Shown: positions 55,203 to 64,000 of the stretch, piece after piece
How the letters are laid out: each line of letters starts with the position of its first letter
Numbering within the stretch: the stretch's first letter is position 1
NCBI GenBank assembly: GCA_029207755.1
Contig: JARCOQ010000012.1
Location: 20,943,740 to 21,007,739 of the forward strand
Reading direction: 5' to 3'
Source of the DNA: Chamaea fasciata
Lineage: Eukaryota > Chordata > Aves > Passeriformes > Sylviidae
DNA length: 64,000 bases
The notes under the pieces: generated by a model
Database searches by the model: none
Seen by the model: only the letters and a program-made list of their open reading frames with translations
Told to the model about the DNA's origin: nothing
Made by a program: the position numbers and the translations under genes

Positions 55203-57114
55203 GTAAGGACTCTGGGAGCTTACTCTGGGTGGGCACATCTGTAGCTGTCTCTGGGACATCCCCCACCTACCTCATTTTGGGGTCGGGCAGAGAAAAAAGA
55301 TGTTTCCTGAGGTCTTAATCTCTGCTCTGATCCTGGCATTGCCTTAGTGTGGGGGTGCCTGCTGCCCTGTGTGGTACCCGGGAGCTGGAATGACTCCTCC
55401 CTGCAGGGATGTCCCTCTGCCTTGGGCCATGGCAGGCAGTGGCATGGATCAGCTTTGGGCAGTAGCTGCTCTGGGATGTCCCCCCTGAGCACCCAGCAAG
55501 GCCCCCAGGGCTTTGGAGATGGGCCAGCCTGGGTGATTCTCCACCAGCAGCAGTGTTTTGAAAAACTTCTGTTAATAATCCATCCCAAACGGGCAGCAGC
55601 AGCCTCAGCTCACCTCTCATGGCCATGCATGGAGGCAGGCTGTGCTCCGAGCTCCTGTGCAGAGTGCTCTGCTACCTCCTTTCCACAGCCAGGAAAAGGC
55701 TGATGTGGGAGACAGGGAACTGTGCAGCAGGAACCGTCCCAAGGACATGGGCTTCATCCCATAATCCTGGCCCTGCAGAAGGGAGAAGGGGTGATGATGG
55801 GGGAGGCAGAGCTCAGTCCTCAGGACCACAGCAGCATGAGGGCTTGTCCCTGCTAGCCTGAGGCGTGTGCTGGTAGGATAACGTAGTGTAAGCAGGAAAG
55901 CTGATGCTGGCTGCTCTGGAGCTTTGGAGCTAGGCTGCTGCTGTTGGGAGGCACTGGATCAGGGCAATAAAGAAATGAAAGCAATCTGCAGTTGATTATA
56001 CCAATAAGATAAGGGAGATGGATTAAAAAGAACATGAAACTTATTACTTAGCAGGAGAACAGTGTTGACTAGGTCTGCCCATAGTAGAGAAACAACTACA
56101 CTGGCTTTGCTTTTGGAGAAAAAGTGCTGCTATTTTTATTTTGGAAATCAAGAGGGAACCTTTCACCATCAAATAATTGATTCTCCTCTGTCCTTCCCCA
56201 AACTGGTCATGCGTGGGATGTTATTCCATAAGCAGCTTTCTCCTTGAGCAAGAGAAGGTGTCTCTTGTTGAGATGTGTAGAGCGGAGCCAGGGACAATCC
56301 TGTGAACACAGTAGAAGACACAGTTCACTGGTCCTTGACTTTTAACCAAAAGGCAGGGTGCGCATTAATTGGCGTCAACCATGAAATAAACTCGTGTTGG
56401 GCAGCTTCAAGTGCTGCCTTCAGTGGATGTTGGTGACTTTTAGTGCCTGTCTGCTGAGTTCAAGGCCAGGGGAGGAGGTGTGGTAGATTCAGGACACCCA
56501 TGTTTGGTTGTTTAAGCTATTGCTCCTGGCTGTGCCAGCTGGTGCACTAGTGACAAGCTGGTCCTTTCCTCTAGGATTCATCTGTCCACTGTGTAGAACT
56601 GTTAATGCTCTTTTTGGAGGATGTTTGGGGCTCCCCTGGCTTCATGTCTCAAAACTCTGTCTGTAATGATTGTGTGGGTCAAAATCTCCTGAGAAAGCTC
56701 CTCCATTGGAAGACCAGTTACAGCCAAGTAGCAAAGCAGGGAACCTGTGGCTGGAAAGGCTGGTTACAGAAGTTTGTGGGGACACCTTTATGTCCATCCC
56801 ATTACAGATGGGGAAACTGAGGCACGGAGACAGGTCTGGGTGGGTGTTCAGGGTCCCTCATGGGACCACCGGCAACTTGGGGGCTTTTCCTGCCTGCCCT
56901 GCGTCCAAAGCCCCATCAGTGGCTGTGGGCTGCTGGCCTCTTGGCTTTAGCTGCCTCCTGTGCACATGGACACTGTGCTGAGCACATGGTGGTGTGTTGA
57001 TTTGAAACCCACGATGCCCCTGACACCAGGTTTTGTGCCCCCAAGCCACGACAGCCGGAGGCTTTGCAATTCCCTTTAACGCAGCCATTTCCTCCTGTGT
57101 CCCTGTCATCGCAG
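55203..57114 (+). other. Intron m8-m9, module c
   Basis: It is a copy of 1763-3675. Nothing is recognised. Confidence 0.6.
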
Positions 57115-57182
57115 GGGGTGTGTCGTCGGGCCGACTTTACACTTCGACACCGATGAGCTCGACTTCGGTGACATCTCCTTTG
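57115..57182 (+). CDS. HYDIN: HYDIN exon m9, module c
   Basis: This intact 68-nt exon reads GCVVGPTLHFDTDELDFG. Confidence 0.9.
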
Positions 57183-59237
57183 GTGAGTGTTCCCTGCGCT
57201 GGGACACAGCGGGAGGGATCTGTGTGCTCCAAAATGGAGCACTTGAACGTAAAAGCATCCAGCACTGCTCATGTTCTGCCACAACAGCCTCTTCAGGGTG
57301 TGAACTGCAGGTGCCTCAGGTAGCATTTTGCCATTGTGGGATCAAATAGGAGCAAGTATTTTCTGGTGTCTCTGTCCTGGTTTAAAAGACAGATTCTGCC
57401 AAGGAAGGTGGCAATCTTCACGGAATGGAATGATGACCCTCCTCTCTCCAAATTACTGTACCTTTGAAATTACAGGGCTTCCAGGCAAAAATATGGAAAA
57501 GGAATAGCAGTTCGTTACTAGAGTATATCCGGACAGCACAGACAACAACGCAATGCCAGAAGTTTCCAACCCGCCGAGTCCTGTTTTCCCCTTTGGTGTG
57601 GTTATGATCACAGGCTGGAGGAGCGGTGGGCTCTGGCAGGGCAGTGATTTCCCTCCCAGCCGGCACGGGCAGGGAGGGAAGGAGGAAATCGCTGCTTTTG
57701 CAAACTACGGGCAGCAGGAGATGTGGGCACTGGCAATCGGGAGCAGGCAGAAGCGGGGACGGCAGGCAGGTTCGATCACGGTGCTGAGCCCGGCGTCAAG
57801 CGCACGACGTCCCGCAGCAGCACGCTGCCGACCTTCCCGAGCCCCGGCGGAAGGACGGAAAGGTCTGCCCCCTGCAAACCTCGGCTCCGACTTCACAACC
57901 GCCCGCGGCATCACGGCACAGCTCCCAAAGAGCCCCGGATGGAAAAGCCCACCCGCACAGCCGAGACCACCCCAAACCCCCTGTATTTCCCTTCCCAGAC
58001 TGAGGCCAAAATTCACTACGAAACCTAAACTCATAACAATGAAGTTGTTGAACGTTTTAAGAAAACTAATTGCCTCTCCTGATCTGATTCTTCGCCACCC
58101 TGCATCACCACTGAGGCACTTGTTAAGTTGCCTTTTGAATAAATGAAACAAGAAAGGCAACAGGTAGAAACGCATTCCTAAGGTCTCTTCAGCTGAAGGC
58201 AGCTGTTGTATCTTTGCTTCTTTTTAACTGTTGTTGACTGTTGTCTGCATGTGGTGACCTCAGTCTCATTTGAGGTTTTGACATCTGTGTTTGTCCCTTT
58301 TGTGCTTCTCTTGCCTCCCTGCTGGAGTCACTGCTGGAGCCGGCAGTGATTACTGTTGATGGGCACAGAGAAGCTCTGGGCTGCGCCTGCAGTTGTTTTT
58401 TTCCCCCACCTGTGTTCAAATGACTCTTGGTGAGCAGGCCTGGGGAGAAGTCTCCTCCCCACAGAGCTGGCCAGCCAGTCCACTGCAGAGCGGGTTGTGG
58501 CTGGTGTCCGGGCTCTGCAGGACATCCCCACCATGCGTGGCACTATCTCTGGCTTTCCAATATGGAAAGCAAATCTCAGAGTTAAGGTGGGGTAAACCCT
58601 TGCAGGCAGCAATCACAGTGAGTAGTATGGGTGCGATGTCCCCGCTTGTTGGGTCAAGGCTCGGGTTTGCCTCCAGCTGAGTGGGCTCTGAGCTGTCACA
58701 TGCCCAGTCTGTTTGGCCCAAACCAAAAGACGCCTTAAGAATTCTGCAGAGAGAAACTGCATTAGGGTGCTTTGCATCACGTTCTAGTTCCTGATTCCAT
58801 CCTCACTTTCTTCTGCTGTAGCTTCTTCTCAATGGCGACTCACTCTTTATGTATCTTGAAAAGGGTAGGAGTGTTGGCAGACTTAACAGGGAATTTTACA
58901 GTTTGAATTTTCAGAGGAAATGCTTGGTCTGGGTGCACAGTCATCAGGGAGAAATAACTGGTGCTGGTTTGGGGCAGGTGAGGGAGCTTCTCCCCATCAG
59001 AAAGAGAGAAGCTTGCAGTGTTGAGCAGGGCTAAGAGCAGGCATTTTCAAGGCTACAGTCTGGAATCAGTGTTAAAGGGAACTAAGTGACGACTAATTCC
59101 TCTTGCAGCTTCTCAGTAATCTGTAGTTCAGATAATAAAGAGCTAAACTCCAATCACGCTTTCATGCTACCAGGGTATTCCCACCGGGAGTCACGACATA
59201 ACTGGTGCCTAAATGGATATTTGTGTCCTTTTCCTAG
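57183..59237 (+). other. Intron m9-m10, module c
   Basis: The LTR-like block is at about 57373-57769 and the CpG-rich block at about 57730-57920. The rest is unrecognised. Confidence 0.6.
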
Positions 59238-59446
59238 GCTTTCCCTACACCAAGACCTGTCGCCTCACTAACACCTCGCGGGTGCCGGACGATGGCACTC
59301 AGCCTGCTGTTAGCAGCTTTGAGCAAATACTCAGCGACAGTGAGCCCTCCTGGAGGGAGGGAATTCATTTTTCTGTGAAGCCACGGGAGTTTACACTGAA
59401 CCCCAGCGAAAGGACCCTCCAATCCCAGGAACACCAGGATATCGAG
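59238..59446 (+). CDS. HYDIN: HYDIN exon m10, module c (intact frame)
   Basis: This 209-nt exon (phase 1 to 0) is open to the donor. It reads FPYTKTCRLTNTSRVPDDGT, then WREGIHFSVKPREFTLNPSE and HQDIE. It has CGGGTGCCGG at 59280-59289 where modules a and b lost a G, and CCACGGGAG where they have CCAAGGGAG. Compared with the human order LNNTSLIPMTYKLRIPGDG, about eight residues (LIPMTYKL) have no counterpart after NTS, an apparent 24-nt in-frame deletion shared by all copies. Donor GAG|GTATGG. Confidence 0.88.
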
Positions 59447-60257
59447 GTATGGGAAGAGTCCAGCCACACACACTTCAGCAGCGGGTCTGAAGCTTCACGG
59501 GAGTGTGGGAGGGCTTTAGCTCTGATGCCAGCTCTGATCATCGTGTGAGCGAGGATCTGCACTGGCGTGGGGCCTCTGTGAGCTGGGTTACTCGGGACGT
59601 TCCTGAAGGAGCACTGATTTGTTTCCAAAATCACAAGCTGAAATCATGTCCCATAATGGTCAAGTACTGAAGGCATTTTGGTGTTTTTGAGAGCAATGTC
59701 TTTGATTGCAAGTGGGCAGAGGACGGACGAGGACCAAAGGTGGCTGTTAGAGAGATGTCATTATATAAAGCAGTTTGCTTTTCTTCTTGGTCTCATTTCT
59801 CCTGTCCTGGGGAGTAGAATGATTTGTGTTCACTGCAGGGATCTCCAGTGAAGGCAAAAAACTCTGCGGCCATGAACTGCCCAGCACCTGCTGGCCCACG
59901 CTTTGTCTTCAGCTTCCTGCTGTAAAGCTGAACTCATTCTGTTCAAGTCAGCAGATTTCCACTGCATTTATGTCATTGTAGTCAGATGAAAATTTGCCCC
60001 TTAATTTGAACACAGTGCTGCACAGAGCTTTAGTCTAATGTTTTAATTTAGCTGACCTATGCCCTGATAGCAAGGTGTGCTTAACAAATCTGGTATTTGC
60101 CAGAAGGCTTTTGTCACTCTTAGAGACTGCTCTACACGTGGAGCGGCAGAAGAATTAAGGCAAAATCCTCCCTTTACTTACCACAAAAACTGGAGGACAT
60201 CACACGTGAGTCATGAGCTTTTGTAAAGAAGAATTTACTGCTCTTCTCTTCCACCAG
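59447..60257 (+). other. Intron m10-m11, module c
   Basis: Nothing is recognised. It is a copy of 6007-6817. Confidence 0.6.
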
Positions 60258-60358
60258 GTGACCCTGTGTTCCAACACTGTGACGGAATACAACCGGAAAT
60301 TGCTGGTGGACCTGGAGTGGTTTGGCAAGGGAGTGGCATCACTGATCATCAAGGCCAG
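60258..60358 (+). CDS. HYDIN: HYDIN exon m11, module c
   Basis: This intact 101-nt exon reads VTLCSNTVTEYNRKLLVDLE and joins m10 in frame in this module. Confidence 0.9.
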
Positions 60359-61601
60359 GTACCAGCACTTCCCTGGCCTCCCCCAGCGCACTGCCTTGCA
60401 CAGGACGTGCTGGCTGCAGCTCCCAAGGAGACGTGTTGTTTAATGACCTCATGTTCTGCCCAGCTGGACATGAGAACAGCAGTGCTTGAAAAGCAGCCTG
60501 TGGTGAAAAGCAGCCCTGCTGACAGCCCAGCGTGGTCCTGGGTCGTTTTCTAAAGGGACCAGGAATGATATCATTTATTGACCTGGTGCTTGAGGTGAAG
60601 CAAATTTCCCAAGGGCCTCCTCGCCTTCTTCCTGCAAGAGGTGGAGTTGTGCTGGGTTGCAACCAGCCCGCGTTGGCTTGGGGCACACCAAGCAGTCTGC
60701 TGAGGGTCAGGGTCTGGTTCTGTTAACGAGGGCACGTGACAGTGGGGAAGTGGCTCACAGCAAGAGAGGTGAGGGCAGGATCTTCAGAGGGGAAATCAGT
60801 CCTTGATGTGGCAGGTCAGCTCTACTTTTTCCCCTTCTCTCTGCTTCCTGTTTTGAGCTTTGATGTTCTCAGGCTTAAAGCAAAAGTTGTTCTTGCTCCA
60901 GCAGAATTCCATCCTGCTGTGCTGCTCTAGGTGTCAGTTTAATGACAAGAGGGATGCAGTTCCCTGGTGCTGTTCCCACTCCCAGGCAGAGCCATCTCGT
61001 CAGTGCCTGGGCTGCCATGTTTGAAAAGCAAGTGCAATTGGGGACAGTCAGTATTTGGACCTGTGGAGTGAAGGACCAGGGGAGTTGTAGGAACTGGGAC
61101 GGAGTGATCTCCCACTCTGTGGGGCAGGTGATGTCTCATGCCCTCCAAGGCTGGGGCAAACAGCTGAGTTCTCAGGCAGGGTAACAGCACCATGGGAGAG
61201 AAGGGAGTCCTTTTTACTGAGACACTAGAGTCGTGTGTTCCTGGAGCCTTACTGAGCACTGATCCCTGTTGGGAAGGCTCCCCCAGAGCTCATGGATCAC
61301 TGGGACTGTTCCAGGAGTTCTTGCAAACCTTCTTGGGCGAAGGAGGGGCTGAGGCAGCTGTGGGACCAAGTGCTCTGCCTGGGGCACTTGGCAGCCTCTG
61401 GGTGCTGCCTCTCAGGTTTTGCCCCTCCTCGACAAGACATGTTTGAGTGGGAAGACTTTGAAGGCAATTTTTCACCGTAGGCCTGTTAAATGTGTATTTG
61501 ACAGTGACAAAGGTGTTGTGCTCCATTTCACAATCTTTGGGGGTAAACGTTCTCCATTCTCTCAGTATCTCTGATTCCCTTGGGGTCATCTCTTTGCCCA
61601 A
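60359..61601 (+). other. Intron m11-m12, module c (normal acceptor lost)
   Basis: The intron ends TTTGCCCAA instead of TTTGCCCAG, so the AG at 61600-61601 is gone. An alternative acceptor CCATTCTCTCAG ends at 61565. Nothing else is recognised. Confidence 0.8.
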
Positions 61602-61737
61602 ATGTTTCGTTCCTGAGCTGCAAGTGTACCCCCAAAACCGGGGGTTCCATGAGTGCGACCTGAAGGCCCCGTTCGTGAGGAAGTTCTTCATTTGGAATAA
61701 CACCCACCTTCCTGGCTGCTACGGGCTTATTCCCCAG
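61602..61737 (+). CDS. HYDIN: HYDIN exon m12, module c (acceptor mutated)
   Basis: The coding part is open and reads CFVPELQVYPQNRGFHECDL, with I-to-F at the last difference. The normal acceptor has mutated to CAA. Splicing to the AG at 61565 would extend the exon to 61566 and add 36 nt. The reading S-ISDSLGVISLPK-CFVPEL would then stay in frame and free of stops, inserting 12 residues before CFVPEL. If that AG is not used, the exon would be skipped (136 nt) and the frame lost. Confidence 0.8.
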
Positions 61738-62184
61738 GTTTGGCATCGCATCCACCTCCTCCTCTGAAATATTACTGTGGAGATTATTAGGGGGGAAGAG
61801 GGTTTGGATAAGACCTTGCCGGTTTCTATTCAGTCTTAAAGATCTGCTGAGAACAGGATCCTACCTGAATGTTAGCTTTAGGATGCAGTTTAATCTCTTG
61901 AGGAAAGGGCTTACGTTCTAGTCTTCAGGGTGTTTTCTTGTGGGAGATCTTCGAGGGTTGTGAAAAGCTGCTGCATCCACAGACACCAGTGCTTGTGCTG
62001 GCAGCCTCCTTGCAGAACCCCCTGAGAATGCTAAGCCTACAATTCTTGGATCTTGTTTGTGCCTTTTACCTTTGTCCTGGGGATTTTTAAAAATGTGTGT
62101 AAGTTGCTGTTGGGATGGATGTTAAGGAGTTTGAAGTTTCTTCAGAGGTCCCTCTGAAGCTGGATTTGATTCTGTCCCTTCTAG
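61738..62184 (+). other. Intron m12-m13, module c
   Basis: Nothing is recognised. Confidence 0.6.
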
Positions 62185-62349
62185 GAACCCGAGGAGGACT
62201 CTCCTGTGCTCTACTCCAGCCCCAGACCCTGTGGGATTCTCCAGCCTCGGAGCGCTGCAGAGATTCCAGTTACAGTTGAAATCCAAAGATTGGGCAAGCG
62301 TTGCACCAGTGTTTGTACCGGCGTGTTTGGGGATGCAAGAAACCCACTG
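62185..62349 (+). CDS. HYDIN: HYDIN exon m13, module c
   Basis: This intact 55-codon exon has the same coding sense as 8731-8895. Confidence 0.9.
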
Positions 62350-63212
62350 GTGAGTGCAAGGGGAGGTGTGTGCCTTCGTGCAACTGGTCCTGGCAGGGTG
62401 CACAGTGTGCGGGGATTCTTCCGGGGAAAAGAGGCACAGGCTGCTGTGGAGAAGGACAGCAGGGACTGGTGGCATAAACAGCTCGTGCCTTATAGGTGGC
62501 AATGTCAGTGTCTGACCCAGAAGGTAGTTCATCTAAGCTGGAATTGAGGATCATTTTAATGAATCTTTAAAATGCTCTTAACTTTGGAAACATCTTTTTT
62601 AAAATGTTACCTCACAGCACAAAAGAGGATGTCAGAAGATTTCTGGGAACCTTGGGCTTTCTGTAAAAGAAAGGAAAGCTGGCATCTGAAGAGTAGTTGC
62701 AAGGATTTAAGCTTACATTAAAACATGGAAATGGTGATGCCAAATTCCCTGGATGGCACCAAACATCTGAACCTGGGCCATTGTGGCACTGCATGTAAAC
62801 CAGTCAACAGGGAGGACAGGCAGTGCAGGCTGTGCCAGGGAGCCTGAAGTTTGACTGAGCACTTGCTTTCAACTATCAGATTGCTTACCTAAAGAGAAGA
62901 GTTTCTCCCCACCCGAAGAACCAGTTGTTTAACTGTCAGCCTGATCTTAACTAGAGATTTCTTGCAAAGCTTCTACCTTTGGACCAATAATTTGTAGTTT
63001 GAAAGTTTCTCTTTACTTAATCCTTTTCAATTTGGAGGTGAATACATAAGCTTTATTTTTTTCCCCCCAAAATCCCAGGAATTCAGCTGGAGAATGGTAG
63101 CTGTCCCTAAAGAAATAACTTGAGCTGGGTTGAGCTGTTTAAGCTTTTTTAGGTTTCCCTGTTTGGGTTTGATTTTTTTTTTTTACTCTTTCTTGCCTGC
63201 TTTCTGTAACAG
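62350..63212 (+). other. Intron m13-m14, module c
   Basis: The short T run is as in module b. Nothing else is recognised. Confidence 0.6.
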
Positions 63213-63365
63213 AGAACAGAACTACAGAGCCTTGGACGGCTGTCAGCAGTCTACATAAGTCCAAGGCTGATAGAGTTCGGCAGGATCCTAGTGCTAAGGC
63301 CTAATTCACAAGCTTTTGGCCTCTTCAACGAAGGTCTCGTCGATTTAGACTTCAGGCTAGAGATT
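63213..63365 (+). CDS. HYDIN: HYDIN exon m14, module c
   Basis: This intact 51-codon exon has GRILVL as in module b. It is the last exon before the window ends. m15 and m16 of module c would follow about 1.8 and 3.7 kb further on. Confidence 0.87.
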
Positions 63366-64000
63366 GTAAGTATCTGTGGGGCCGTTTTCCAGGGAAATTG
63401 ACTGGTTGACATTACAAGCTGCCATGACGTGGTTTTTATATGCATCGGCCTGTGTGAGAGGAAGCGAGATACTCCAAGATTCCATCTGGGTGAGGCAAAA
63501 GGAACCTGGCTCTGGAGTGGTTTTAGCTGGGGCACTCCTCAGTGAAATCAGGTGCAGAGATGTTGGAGCAGAAATTCGTCTGGATTGTGTTGACGAGTTC
63601 TCCCATAATTTTATGGAAGGTCTTTAGCTGTGTGTGTCACGGTTTTTGAGCTCTGAGATCAAGAGAAACCTGTGGTCCTTTGCTCCTCGGAGAGCATGGG
63701 TTTCCCTGTGCTTTCCCTGTGCCATCTACATTTGCTTTGTGCCAAACTGCTGTTCATGGTAGAGAAGAGGGTGTGAGGTCTGTCCTCAGACTGCTGGTGG
63801 GGAGGCAATTTTCACACCTGCTGTGGGTCAGGCCAGTTGGGCTGTCCACACAAAGACATGTGTGGGGGTTGTGCACCCCCCCAGCCTGTGGTCTCTGTGC
63901 CTTTGAAGAGCATCTTTGGGGACCGGCTGCAGAGAATGGCTGTTTAATATGTGAAGGCTGCATAGGGCAGAGGAGCTGGGGCTGCTCCCCTGGCAGGGAG
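63366..64000 (+). other. Intron m14-m15, module c (5' part, cut by window end)
   Basis: It matches 9917 onward in unit 1. Nothing is recognised. Confidence 0.6.

Larger units (their letters stand above)
1..64000 (+). other. HYDIN: HYDIN partial-gene tandem array (three modules, two partial)
   Basis: Forty exons on the + strand encode peptides that align in order with the N-terminal part of vertebrate HYDIN as I remember it. The product is a very large (about 5,100 residues in human) axonemal protein of the central pair apparatus, built of ASH/MSP-type immunoglobulin-like domains and needed for ciliary beating. Recurrent ASH signatures are visible, such as LDFPDELDF, LHFDTDELDFG and VYISPRLIEFG. 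Splice sites and exon phases join consistently from exon to exon. The same exon set recurs about every 26.7 kb. The first exons of HYDIN, everything after m16, and the promoter are outside the window. The gene identity is firm. Whether the locus makes protein is not decided by the sequence. Confidence 0.92.
53440..64000 (+). repeat. Tandem segmental duplication, physical unit 3 (cut by window end)
   Basis: This is the third direct copy, visible for 10,561 bp, with exons m7-m14 of module c. It has an intact m10 reading frame but a changed acceptor at m12. The array continues to the last base, so the total copy number is unknown. Confidence 0.97.

Noticed and set aside
1..64000. Gene conversion mosaic among units
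   Set aside because: Different site pairs are shared by different copies, but with three sequences and no outgroup every difference is just one copy's own change. Conversion cannot be shown here.
1..64000. CRISPR, bacterial operons, tRNA or rRNA genes
   Set aside because: No spaced short direct repeats, no clustered uninterrupted genes and no cloverleaf or rRNA core was seen. The sequence is vertebrate.

Overview
This window comes from a bird genome, probably a passerine. It shows short, GC-rich introns, antisense CR1 LINE fragments, avian-type LTR-like blocks, and coding exons that match one recognisable gene, HYDIN. HYDIN is the giant ASH/MSP-domain protein of the ciliary central pair. I see no bacterial features, no complete single-exon gene and no RNA gene.

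The window is a tandem array of a ~26.7 kb unit in direct orientation. Physical unit 1 is 1-26697, unit 2 is 26698-53439, and unit 3 starts at 53440 and runs off the end. The units are nearly identical by eye. They differ by scattered substitutions, small indels, a GGGAA microsatellite (about 53 versus 60 repeats) and a TCC-rich tract. Each unit carries 16 HYDIN exons on the + strand, called m1-m16 here in protein order. They cover an N-terminal part of the protein: several ASH-type beta domains and one charged linker. The physical units are circularly permuted relative to the protein. In protein order the window holds the end of module a (m7-m16, 241-13920), all of module b (m1-m16, 15710-40623) and most of module c (m1-m14, 42413-63365). 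The duplication join therefore lies in the m16-to-m1 intron (13921-15709 and 40624-42412).

The 16 exons total 2,628 coding bases, exactly 876 codons. m16 ends and m1 begins in phase 0, so splicing across the join would keep frame and each unit could add an 876-residue block. Modules a and b are nevertheless broken. Both have a one-base frameshift in m10, and b has a second one in m5. Module c is open in every visible exon. Its one lesion is a lost AG acceptor at m12, and an upstream AG would restore frame with 12 added residues. The simplest reading is that c is the functional or most recently functional copy and a and b are dead duplicates. The alternative is that all three are decaying copies of a HYDIN gene elsewhere.

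The introns hold an LTR-like block and a GC-rich block (m9-m10), two further LTR-like blocks (m15-m16 and m16-m1), the GGGAA satellite (m2-m3), a CR1 ORF2 fragment (m4-m5), a polypyrimidine tract next to a splice donor (m5-m6), and a CR1 3' end beside a 45-nt hairpin (m6-m7). Most remaining intron sequence shows nothing I recognise.
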